Shown here piece after piece: positions 53,700-63,606 of a stretch of 64,000 nucleotides of DNA (its first letter is position 1; every line of letters starts with the position of its first letter). The stretch covers positions 124,001 to 188,000 of the forward strand of contig CASHSZ010000084.1 of NCBI GenBank assembly GCA_949358305.1, written 5' to 3'. The DNA comes from Strigamia acuminata (Eukaryota; Arthropoda; Chilopoda; Geophilomorpha; Linotaeniidae). Under the pieces are notes generated by a model. It was not told the origin of the DNA, searched no databases, and worked only from the letters and a program-made list of their open reading frames with translations. Both the position numbers and the translations under genes were made by a program.

Positions 53700-53780
53700 T
53701 ATATCACAAATTTTCTCTGTTCCATTGGTGGTTTGTCCAAGAGCATATTGAATGTTTCACTATGAAACATAAAAAATTAA
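53700..53780 (-). pseudogene. Kolobok-like transposase, part on the far side of Tc1
   Basis: Reads MLLDKPPMEQRKFVIY up to the TA. The frame resumes on the other side of the Tc1 element as ESCLKQLFNECPVC. The two sides form a continuous K-F-x-V-(F/Y)-E-S-x-L-x-x-LF motif, showing that Tc1 inserted into a TA in this gene. Confidence 0.6.
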
Positions 53781-53876
53781 AAAAAAATTATAACCAATGT
53801 AAAGTTCATACTCGTCACAAGTTTCCATTTCAGAATCATTGCTGTCATTAGATTCATAATTATTATAATTAGGGGT

Positions 53877-54440
53877 TCATTCATTTTTGTTGCAATGTTC
53901 ATAAAACCCGACAGTTGGTGGCTTTCGGGTTCTGTCGAGCACATAAATGATCCAGTGCTCCGGCGCCGGTATCGGAAAGAACCAGATGTTGTGTTCTCTC
54001 CTCGGTTGATCGAGCTGATCCCGATACCAACGCCAGATGTCCGGTCTGTCCACTGCTGACATTAACATCTGGATTGTCGCTGTTGGAAAAACATAAACAT
54101 TCGCATTCCGCTCTTGAATCAGTCCAAGGTAAAGATTGACGACGGTGTCGTGTACCCACGAGATGGTGCCTGGAATTAACGCCCCCAGCGCTATCATTTC
54201 ATGTGCCCTAATGATGATATGCGGTCGTATCTTCGAATAATACATCGGCCTCCACGGATTACATTGAAGAAATTGTGGCCATAGGGCAAACTCTTCTATT
54301 ACTTTCAAAGGCGATATCTAGACTTCATAATCCGTTGGTTTTGGTGGCAAGTCAATTCGAGGGTCGTACAGTTGAGTTCGCGTACCAAGAAGTTCCGCTC
54401 TCTCTATGCGGTTCTTAACTTTGGCTTCCTCGAAATCTAT
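53877..54440 (-). pseudogene. Ulp1/adenain (C48)-like protease domain, copy 2
   Basis: An acceptor (aattgtag) at 54441 opens IDFEEAKVKNRIERAELLGT and PRIDLPPKPTDYEV, then an in-frame TAG at 54320-54318. The frame continues to 53877: WVHDTVVNLYLGLI, VYVFPTATIQMLM, IWFFPIPAPEHWIIYVLDR, giving the candidate catalytic His and Asp, without the final Cys. Clearly related to 43313-44005 (shared W-V-x-(D/N)-x-(V/I)-VN, FPTA-(S/T)-IQ, IP-x-x-(H)W). A likely first exon (MEARRREAKKFVRTLLKFID) lies at about 54530-54470. Confidence 0.5.
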
Positions 54441-54530
54441 CTACAATTTATACAACTAATTTAATCTAATTATCAATGAATTTTAACAAAGTTCGCACAA
54501 ATTTCTTCGCCTCGCGACGTCGGGCCTCCA

Positions 54531-55249
54531 TGTTGTCGAATTTAATGTCATTTAAAAATTTTTAAACTACTAAAACCAATTTTATTATGCTAATTTAATC
54601 ACGAATTATTATTTATAAAGTCTATTCCTATTCACTAAATTTAAACTAAGTTAAAGAAAAATATTCAACACGAATGCACGAAGATCGCAATTAGTTTCGT
54701 TTTGCGAATTCCGGCATTTTATACATTTAGTCTTAATATTTCTTCTCAAAATCACACTAAAATACTCGAAATATATACACAAAATCTGTAGAAACACAAT
54801 TCAACACACAAAATAACAAATAAATGTCCAAATTTTTGCTTTTGGGTCACGCAAAGAGCTCGCGTTTGCCTAGGCGAAAATATTCAGTAGAAGTGGCGAT
54901 AAGATTTTCTAGCTCTCAGTCTGAGACTGCGCGACCGGAAATCATTGGTTTGCGTGTCTGCGCCATCTAGTGGCGGGGTTTTGAAGTTGGTTTTCTTTGA
55001 TTTTCGTCTCAGTCTGTGGTTCGAATAAGGATTTGAGTGAAATTTGGTCAGTATCGTCAATGTTCTGTTCTTTTGCCTGGATTTTCTTCATTTTGATTGC
55101 TTTTTCCTGGTTTTCAACTGTGTTTACACCGCACCACGACTAGGTCGGCATCAGGCTTACATGGAGCTAAGGGATCAGAGCTCATTCTTAAGTCAGTAGC
55201 ACAAAGACCTAGTGGCTGATCCACAAAGATCTGGTAACACTTCCTAATG
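54531..55249. other. Upstream region of Ulp1-like copy 2
   Basis: AT-rich. Near 54860-55000 there is a moderately GC-rich stretch (GCGCGACCGG, GCGCCATCTAGTGGCGGGG) that could be a promoter. No other gene recognised. Confidence 0.3.
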
Positions 55250-55438
55250 AAACTAACAAATCTAACCACAAAAGCTAAGCTGGTGGTTGGATTTTATCTC
55301 ACAGGCGAAATTAGCTAATCTACTAAGTTCTGACCACATATCCCTAAAGAACTAACAAATCTGACCAAAAAAGCTAAGCTGGTGGTTGGATTTTATCCCA
55401 CAGGCGATAGTAGCTAAATCTACTAAGTTCTGACCAGA
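55250..55438. repeat. Tandem pair of ~99-bp repeats, locus 2
   Basis: Same repeat as 42352-42527 (GCTAAGCTGGTGGTTGGATT core at about 55275 and 55374). Confidence 0.9.
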
Positions 55439-55831
55439 AGCCTTCAGTAGCCTTCAAAAACGCTGCCGGTCCCTTCTATGGTAGCCTTCAGTGGATGCTC
55501 TTGGTGTGAGGCAAATACTTCAAAATTTACGAAATCTGGAGGCTGGATAAAAAAAACAGTAAAATTTACTCAAGGTGTAACTTTATGCATAGCACGTGAT
55601 TCAACGGCTTGTAAGCGATAGAGTTCAATTGTTAATTCAACTGAGTCCGTCTCCAAAGCCAAATGCAAATAGCACAAAAGAAAAAAGGATCCAAAACTAT
55701 CTTTTGGAAGAAACTGCAATGTTGCACACCTAAAAATAAAGTAATTTCAAGCTTAACTATAAAAAAATCAAACCTTGCTTGTAATTGTACTACTAGCCAC
55801 CTTTGGGGGTGGTTCAATTTGAATCACGATG

Positions 55832-56727
55832 TCAGGCTTGGCAGAAGGAAAGCGAAGTGCAAGAAAATGACAAGCATTCGGCCTTTCTTTGCCAATCGGC
55901 GACAGCTTCAGCCAATTGCGTCCATATGGACCAAACGACCATGTGCAAATGCGGCAAACCTCGATTTTGAAACTCAATTCGCCACCAAAAGGCAATCATA
56001 CGACCACCCGCCAGCTCGGTATTAGCTTTCATATGATTGAGTAAAGCAGTCAAGCGAATCATAAAATGACGACTTACAACAACAGGATACTTTTCAATCG
56101 AGAGTTGAGTTTCATAAATTGTCAAGATCTCAGGATCTTTGTCGGCCTGTCCATCAGCAAACAGAAGAGCACTTTGCATGTCTAGCCAGTTCAAGTCATT
56201 CCAACTTAATGTAATGAAGTAGTGTGGAGGTCCAATACATCTAATCATTGCAATGAGCTCAAGCAGTGCAGAGCTCCAGTAAGCTGATGATCCGCGAAGA
56301 TTTTTCACATATAATTGAACATCATCCACCATGTTGTTATCTTGCTAGATTTTCCGGCCACAGACAGAGATGTTGGACTTCATGCGGTAGTACTCATACA
56401 TCAAGAGAGCATAAAACAGGTAATCGTTACGCTGGAATCTGGAGTCATTACCCAGAATCCTGGTCTGAAAATAGTCCAGGGCTGTAATGCGAACAGTTCG
56501 TTCTTCTTGATACCATATGAAAAGAGCTGGAACCACGCAAACTCTTCTGCTTTCTTCTCATGACCAACATTTACAATGTTGTTGTCAGTTTTGCGACGGA
56601 TTGTATTTAAGTCAACAGCATTTTCAGGTACATTCTCCAGCACGCATTCTTCTGTCGGCTGAATAACATCCATAGGATACATGATTGACGTCATTACTGG
56701 AATCGAATCAACATGCACCATTTCCAA
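55832..56727 (-). pseudogene. Helitron Rep (HUH) domain, frameshifted
   Basis: From high to low coordinate: EEFAWFQLFSYGI (56401-56727 frame), then in another frame ITALDYFQTRILGNDSRFQRND and YLFYALLMYEYYRM, then the 56332-55832 frame with IGPPHYFITLSWNDLNW, and RIEFQNRGLPHLHMVVW. The last is the H-x-H-(M) metal-binding HUH motif of the rolling-circle Rep endonuclease (about 55940-55951). The downstream tyrosine motif and the helicase are not seen, so the element is truncated 3'. Two frame changes indicate decay. Confidence 0.75.
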
Positions 56728-56730
56728 ACA

Positions 56731-57352
56731 CTATGTTCGGTTTTCAATAAATTCTTGTGGTGGTTGATGACAACTCTCTATAATATTCTGGCTTGCCTGC
56801 ACATTGTTATTATTCACATTAACATCTACAAATTCAACTGTGAATTGTGAATCGCAATTTGTGCCTGTTGCTCGCCTACAGACACGAAGAAATTCTTCAA
56901 GCATATCACATTCAATTACACAAGCTCGACCATTATAACCTGCAGGTGTGCCACTTTTACCACACGAATGAGAATCAACAAAGTAGTACTTACCATCAAT
57001 GCGCACCACAGCAAAAGATTTAGAATTAGCAATAAGGATGGCCACAGCTATGATACTCAAAAAGGTTCTCAAGACCCTGCATTAGTGTTGATCCAAGGCC
57101 AGCATTCAGTTGCTGTTGATTATTCGACAGACCAAAAATGTTATTTTTGACATCGTAATTGATGGCAAAAGAATTTTTAAAAGCTGAAATGTTGTGGCGG
57201 ATTGCGTCAAAGTTGCCAACATGCAAGTAACCACTGTCTGGAATTTCAACACTTTTCTGTTTCGATGAAGTGCAAATCGTTTCATACAATTCATCGCCAG
57301 CCAAAAGCACATTATTATAGATGTTGCTAGTCCAGTGAGAAGGGGCAATCAC
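56731..57352 (-). pseudogene. Helitron-associated peptidase-like domain
   Basis: The 57352-57026 frame reads SHWTSNIYNNVLLAGDELYE; the overlapping 57072-56731 frame reads LSIIAVAILIANSKSFAVVR, GKYYFVDSHSCGKSGTPAGY and NGRACVIECDMLEEF. The GD-x-LY and F-x-DSH-x...G-x-A pattern resembles the cysteine-peptidase (C76/OTU-like) domain that sits N-terminal to Rep in many invertebrate Helitrons. The frame changes at about 57050 and the region with the nucleophile Cys is not visible. It precedes Rep in the right order and strand. Confidence 0.5.
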
Positions 57353-58292
57353 TTGAGCTTTTAGAATAAGATCAAATACGTGATTACATTAATAACACTT
57401 AAGAGATGTCGTTGTCACTAGCTCTGCCTAGCAACAAACGACATCTTACCAACCATTGTACAAATTAACTAATTGTAATAAAGAAAACAGACGACAGCCT
57501 GACTCAATAGGAAACACACGTCTTTCATTTTGACTCATTTTAGAATACACTTTTAGGGACAAAATTAATAGTTATTTATGTCTGGTTAAAAGACATAAAA
57601 ATAAATAGACAAATGAGCGGAAATTAGGATAGCATACCGACCCTCTTTATTTTCGTTGGATTGTCCGTTTTCTTGAATCCATTGAGCGGCCCTTTTCAGA
57701 CGCGCCGGAACCGCTGGCTGCCGACGGCGGCGACTTAAAGTTGACACGCCGCAGACAGCGACCGGCGTGACACGACAGGTGGGGTCTGTTCCATTTCTTC
57801 TGTGGAAAGAAAAGAAAAATTCTGATTGCTGCTCTACTGAAGGGGCCCATCTTGCCAACTTGCAGACGGGTCATTGACACTGCATTTTATCTATTGGTTT
57901 ACTCGCAAACTGAACCTGAAAATAAAATGGCAAAAGAAAAGAAAAAATTAAATTGTTGAAATAGAGAAGGAAATTAAAATGAGAAAGTAACTCACGAAAA
58001 GCATGTGGTCCGGCAGTTGGTCGGTCAGTCAAACGATTCGACTGTCGGTTGTTCAACTATGAAATTACATTGCTGTCTGTGCAATGATTGACTACCATAG
58101 TCATTTGCACTGTTTATCAGGCGTTGCACTTGCTTACTGGGCCTGAAAATGAAATGGGATTCCCTCTAGGGAGCTGACTGGTGTGGTGACTGAGGGAGTG
58201 CGAGCAGTGAGAATATACTGTATATTTGTACTGGTTTTGTTACGCTCAGGATTCCAGGCAATTTCCAGGCAAATCCGAATCCTCACCTTGAG
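57353..58292. other. Unassigned region upstream of the Helitron piece
   Basis: An imperfect hairpin at about 57400-57455 (AGATGTCGTTGT / ACAAACGACATCT). A minus-strand stretch near 57650-57860 is basic (RRRRQPAVPARLKRAAQW) and could be the Helitron N-terminus. Not certain. Confidence 0.3.
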
Positions 58293-58793
58293 TTAAAACA
58301 ACAAATAATTTTTAAAAAAAATAAAGTAAAAAAGAAATATATTTTCAATATTACTGATAAGGGTCAGGTACACATGACATTCTTTCATTAACTTCTTACA
58401 AACTTTGTTAAAAAGCCTCGTCGTGGGCATACAGTGTGGTTCATTCATCAATACTTTGTTCAGCATGACAATAGTCTTTTTATAATAGTTCCCTGCCCTG
58501 CTCTCCATATCCACGAAGCGACGTAGCTGCTTAAAGTTCGGCGGCGGTGGATAATCAATCATCACTTGCACCCGACTCCCGGTGGGAATAAACCCGTCAA
58601 GTGTCATGGCGAATCCGAGAAAATTCCAGTCCGCAGGGCACACTTGCGACCTAGATGGGCTAGCAGTTATGTTATGATTACTCGACCTGCTGAGCACATC
58701 TACTAAATGAGTCCAATGGTCATCTATTGTTTTACTAAACACGATGATGCTGTCTAGATAAGTAAGAGCCCATTTGAACTTCGCATTTCCCAA
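58293..58793 (-). pseudogene. Gypsy reverse transcriptase fragment
   Basis: WALTYLDSIIVFSKTIDDH corresponds to the RT catalytic box, with YLDS in place of YLDD. It continues as H-x-x-H-L-x-x-VL, NITASPSRSQVC, NFLGFAMTLDGF, and NFKQLRRFVDM. Homology ends near 58520; the rest of the frame is unrelated. A dead 3' fragment, not the family of the 14-25 kb element. Confidence 0.7.
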
Positions 58794-58822
58794 AACCGCT
58801 TAACCAACCGGCATCGTTGTGC

Positions 58823-58893
58823 TGGCCATGAGAAATCTAAATAAAATTGAGCATAGTATATTTAATGTTGTTTAAATATAATTTCTAATTCAT
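58823..58893. repeat. Segment shared with 44408-44475
   Basis: Both read GGCCATGAGAAATCTAAA, then TTTAATGTTGT and AATATAATTTCTAATTCAT. On the minus strand it is the upstream side of a start codon in both places. The Gypsy RT fragment abuts it at 58793-58800. Confidence 0.8.
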
Positions 58894-59583
58894 ACCTGAT
58901 TATAGACAAACCATTGTGGTGTAAGCTTTTTCTTTTGTAACTCTTTTCTTCTTAATGGCTGGCTAATTATAATTCTCAGAACTACTCTTGTGCTCAGACA
59001 CTTTATACCGGTATGTATGTGTGACGACGAAATGATTAAATACTTTCTGTTTGTTCAGTGAAGCACGTTGCGCGGAATGAGCGGTTAAATATGGCCGATT
59101 CATAGCACCATTTATATGTATTGTGAAAACTAGATACATTAAAATATATTTTTTAAATCAAATATTTATTTAGCAGTTCTACGAGAGTTTATTTTGTCAC
59201 AACCGTAGCCTCCATCTGCAGTGACGATGCTGTGAGACGTGCCGAGACAATCAAATTTCAGATTTCCTGTAAACTTTTGCTTTACCCAGCAAAGCCACTG
59301 CACGCCTTCTAAACTGGTTTGCCGAAATCTGACCATATTTCTCCCCTGATTCTGCTTGATATTTCTCCCAGTGAGTTGTGATGCCTAAAAATAAATATAT
59401 TAGCAGTGTGATGGCAATACCTACAAGTAGCTATAACACATAAAACCTGAACAGGCAGATGAATAATCAATAACTTTATCATTCCAAGCTTCTATGTCGC
59501 GCGAAGGGGAGAAATAGAGCTCCTATGGTGGCAAACGGCCATCCATAGCTTTACTTCCTCAGGAATGTCTGCGTTACAAGATG
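58894..59583. other. Possible coding remnant, unassigned
   Basis: Minus strand 59375-59180 reads THWEKYQAESGEKYGQIS and ANQFRRRAV, continuing one frame over as FDCLGTSHSIVTADGGYGCD. It looks like a frameshifted coding relic of unknown family. Confidence 0.25.
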
Positions 59584-59945
59584 TCATGTTAGTAAGAGCT
59601 GGATTGCATGTTTCAGCAGTCGCTTTTTTTGAATTCCTAGAAATTTTATCTTTTTCTTCAAATGCTTTTTAAGTGCCAATACATTCACTTTTACATTAAG
59701 CTGTGGATTTACTTGTGCACTTTGAGATTCTTTGCTTTCAAATTTAACTGCTGGATGAACTGCACATGAAGATGCGTGATGTTCTGCAGACCTCTTCTTA
59801 CTTGTAAGTCGATTTACATACGTGTTTGTATTTTGTTGATGAAGGGTGGAGTTTTCATGCTGACTAATTATATCAGTATGTTTCCAATCGTTAAAGCCCA
59901 TAGTAAAGCTACTTGTAATTCTACCAAATAATTTACAAGGATGTG
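59584..59945 (-). pseudogene. hAT N-terminal TTF/DUF4371-type fragment
   Basis: Reads CKLFGRITSSF then GFNDWKHTDIISQHENSTLH. The C-x-LF...GF-x-DWKH...HE-x-S-x-x-H pattern is the zinc-finger start of ZMYM/ZNF862-like hAT proteins. The frame then becomes basic and low in similarity, and the catalytic part is absent. Confidence 0.55.
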
Positions 59946-60360
59946 ACGATGACGCTCTCCGCTTAAATTAAGCATAACAAGCAAGTCTATCTGTCAGTGC
60001 TGAGAGAAGGCTTACAAACCTAAAGGTGTGAACTGGGTAAAATAAGAAGGTATTTGATTATCAAAACATAACATCTTTATTGATATATAAATATAATCAC
60101 CGTAAAGTGATTATATTAATCAATTTGACATAAAAAATAGTTATACAATAACTAGACCGACAAATGGCCAAATTACGATCAATTAAACTATACATACAGT
60201 CGCCTGTACGGCGCTATGATAATATCAAATCGGCTCCGGTCGGTAAGATGTCGTCTGAATCGGTTGATTATTTGGTCCTGGTTCGAATCTGTAATGAAGG
60301 GGTTAGTATCCGAGTATTTGCGGTTGACTTTATCTGCATCGCCACAAACTTGGGGCGGTT
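59946..60360. other. No gene recognised
   Basis: AT-rich; a short imperfect repeat around AAAGTGATTATATTAATC near 60105. Confidence 0.35.
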
Positions 60361-60745
60361 ATTGGTTTAAATGGCTTGTGAGAGCCATTTACCAATTGAC
60401 CTCTTATAAATGTTTTGCGACATTTATAATTGGTTGTGATAAGTCAAAATGGTCTTCATATGAGTAAACTGTTGCGAGTTTACATCATAACTTCTGGTTC
60501 TGTGTAATGGATGTATTTACTAGAGTATTACTTATTCAGTAAATACTCGTAGTAATTCTGCTTTCGTAAAGTTGGTATTATAGCCACACATTTACTCTTG
60601 CAAGTAAATGCTATAAGTGGCTACTCTTCAGATTTGGTCAATTCTTGAAGAGGTATCCGTGTTTATGCACAATGGTGAGTTGTGACATAAACTAGTTGGG
60701 AAGTTACTTCAACTAAGCTATTTCAAGTTTAGTTGTTTCACTTCT
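60361..60745. repeat. Cluster of short hairpins
   Basis: Successive inverted repeats: AAATGGCT/AGCCATTT (60368-60390, extended by ATTGGT/ACCAAT); TTATAAATGT/ACATTTATAA (60404-60429, loop TTTGCG); GTAAACT/AGTTTAC (60464-60483, loop GTTGCG); ATTTACT/AGTAAAT (about 60512-60540); GCCAC...GTGGC around CATTTACT/AGTAAATG (60583-60631); GTTTATG/CATAAAC (60661-60692); AGTTG-GAAGT-T-ACTTC-AACT (60694-60714); AACTAA/TTTAGTT (60711-60734). Stem sequences differ; several loops contain TTGCG-like text. Confidence 0.7.
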
Positions 60746-61392
60746 GTGACTTGTTTTCAACACGCAGTTCGGCTGCCGTGTTTTACTAAATCTGGCATGC
60801 CTTGTGGAACACTTGTGGATTGAATAAAGCGCCCGACGGCATCCTATGCGTCGCCGGACACAATCTCCTCACGGCTACACAGCCGTCATCGGGCACCCGG
60901 ACATGGAGGCATCATAACACCCATCTCCACGTCAAGTGTACGCCGTATGTAGGTTGTCATAGGCCCGCAGAATAAGGGGCATTGACTGCGCAATCAACAG
61001 ACAAGCAAGTGTCTGCGCAATCGACATGACAACCGGAGTAGTAGAAAGGGCTCAAGAAAACATATAGTCAAAATATCTGGTCAAGAGCGAGCTACTTCCT
61101 GTTGCGAGGAAGTATATACTCGAGGAAAACAATAACGTGACCATTACTCCAATGAGAGCAATGGTCCTGCAAATCCCTCCAATCACGGGTCAAGGTGATG
61201 GGATACTCAGGACACATATTCAGTCTAGGTGGTCAACACAGCTCTCTGCTAGGTCGGGACAGGAACTGGATAGCGAGGAACACTTTTGGATTAAGTCTTT
61301 CAACTTAATCCGCGGGGGTCCGAGCTTGGAGCAGGTGCGAGGGGGAGATTTAATCCCCTAAACCTAGTTTTGGTGATAACTTGACAAAAGTT
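60746..61392. other. Left flank of the solo LTR, no gene
   Basis: Moderately GC-rich. Contains AATAAAGCGCCCGACGGC near 60824 and a hairpin AGTCTTTCAACTTAATCC. It may be further mobile-element sequence. Confidence 0.3.
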
Positions 61393-62016
61393 TGTGACCG
61401 GCTGCCCGGTCAGTCCGTTCACTTACCTGCAACACACGGCGCTTCCACGGCTCTCGCGCACCTCGTGTGTTTCTCGCGCGCACCTGGCGCGGTCCCCCGC
61501 ACCAGGTGGAGCTGATGGTCGTTGGTCCAGCCAATTGGGAACCGGAAGTGCCCTTCCGGAAGTGGTCGGCCCCGCAGAAGGCCCAGAGAGTTCTCTTGCA
61601 ACCAGCGTGGCGAACGGTCGCTTCTACGATCGCTCTTCCACACTGGCAATCATGACGAATCCGATTGGTTTGGCGACTCTGTCGCCCACCGGGACTTGAT
61701 AGTCCGTGTTCCCCGCGCCCGCCCTGCGTTCTCCGTGAACGCAGCGACGACGTGGCCGAACAGTATTCAGACCACGCGTGTCATTTCGGCCAATGGCCGC
61801 TGTGCCACGCGGTCTTGTTAGGGATGGCTGTTTCTCAGCCATCGCATTGGGAAATGCACTGTAGAGACACCACATCATACCCCTAGACATAATAAAGCTT
61901 ACCTTAAACTAAACTTGTGTCTCTTGTGTATTTCGGAAGTGTAATTTATCGTGTGTGTTGTGTCCAGCGTCCCGTGGCTCTCCCCCGACCACGTGGCGTC
62001 CGTCCAAACACTCACA
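61393..62016 (+). repeat. Solo Gypsy-type LTR
   Basis: 624 bp, starting TGTGACCGG and ending CACTCACA, flanked by 4-bp TSD AGTT (61389-61392, 62017-62020), the usual Gypsy TSD length. A poly(A)-like ATAATAAAG lies near 61889. The termini resemble the LTR at 14354-14922 read on its own strand (TGTGACCG...GTCCGTCCACTCTCACA), so the families are related. No internal region remains, consistent with LTR-LTR recombination. Confidence 0.85.
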
Positions 62017-62020
62017 AGTT

Positions 62021-63606
62021 GTCACCAAACAGTTTAATATCAATATTTACTTCCATAAATAAAGATAAACTTGCTTCTCTGTCTTAAAATCACCTAAAAG
62101 TTGCGTTTTAGGCGTTTTTATATCAAACTGTAAATTCTGTTCGAATTTACCGCTTAATGTCATCAGCGCCATCTATCGACACAATATGGCGTTATATCAA
62201 TAGGAGAATACCGTGACCGTCATAAGGAATACAAAACAATTTTCCACTTGAATTAGAATATGATAACTAATTTCGTTTTTGTTTCTTACCATTCAGCAGA
62301 ACCCGATAAAACATTGCAGAATTTGCAAATCTGTTTTGATTTTTGTATGCAACTTTTGATGCACTAAAATCTAGTTTGTCAATATCAATTGGTGATCTGT
62401 TTACATTAATTATTATTTGCGAAATTTTAGAATCGTCTGTATCATTTTATTTTGCAGGGTCACTATAGTACGCATCATCAATTGCATTTTGTTTTTTATG
62501 TTTCGTTGTCTTCTACTTCCAAATCCACCTTTTCTGCACACCCATAGGTTTCTTGAATTTCTTGTTACTCGGTTTCCTCTAGCTCTGGTAGGTTATATTC
62601 TTCACTTACTACTTCTTTCTCAGTAGAAATTGCACTCATACTAGGTGCATTATGACCAGCTTTTTAAAAAAAGAGGTTGAATGTGGGCGCTTTTGTCATG
62701 AGCGCATATTCCTTAGTTTTCCTTTCTTCCTTAGATTTACGATTTTTGCTACCACTCTTTTTTTTCGTTGTAAACTCATATTCATAACCAATCTAATAGC
62801 AGGAATGAAAAATAATGTTTACGTTACACAAGATCCAAAACAAAAGGCACATAGTTAGAAGAAAACGTTATGTTGTATTCACACGTATTCCACCACAGAC
62901 AGCCGCCATTACACCATTGTTGCGCCCGTAGCGCATTATGGTGGCAGAAAATGACAATTTTTTTTTTGAAATTGTATTTTATTTGTTTGTGTATACTGTA
63001 TGGTATTTATCTTTACACGTTTAGACTCTGTATAGGAGGCGCCCGGCGTATTTCTGCGCCCAGCGCCCTTCTGTCCCAGGCACCCTTCTGTTCTGTAACA
63101 GACACCCATGCCCACAGATCCCCTAATCTATGGCCACACCTTTCTGAGCCCGGCGCCCCTCTGAGCCCGGCGCCTCTGGGCTGCAGCCCAGTTAGCCCAA
63201 TGGTAAAGATGGGCCTGACTATCGTTGAAAAACGGGTTATCTCGAGTTGGTAACGCCTGCAAAAGACTTCTAATTCGTTCGGAACGACCAACGGATCCGA
63301 TTCCAAACTATTAAGATGAGAATTCGCTCCGGGCCGATCTCCATCCCCCTGTCCTTCATTACAGATTCGAACCAGTTTGGATCATTTCCGTGCAAGTTAG
63401 CCATCTTTACGAATAATGAAAAGAGCCCAAAATTTAAACGAGAAGAATCTGTTTAAACTGCGAAAAATACCTATACCTTTATACGTACGAAACTGTTCTG
63501 AACAACCCTCAAAATGGAATACACTTTTCTTTAAACTAAACTGGCGGTTAAGAACACGCTTAACTGTCTGAAAAAACTGTAGAAATGCACACTTAAAGTT
63601 AAACTA
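62021..63606. other. Intergenic, no gene recognised
   Basis: Plus-strand ORFs at 62417-63253 are hydrophobic or low complexity with no family features. A GC-rich patch at 63040-63185 carries repeated GAGCCCGGCGCC and (C/A)GGCGCCC words and may be a SINE-like or tandem remnant. Confidence 0.35.

Noticed and set aside
60361-60745. CRISPR-like repeat cluster
   Set aside because: Stems are not copies of one repeat and spacing is irregular; the genome is eukaryotic.
61394-61890. Overlapping ORFs of 73-101 residues on both strands
   Set aside because: They fall within the GC-rich solo LTR and have no conserved protein features.
63181-63260. tRNA-like text (TTAGCCCAATGGTAAAGATGG...)
   Set aside because: No cloverleaf could be drawn: the acceptor and T-arm partners are absent.
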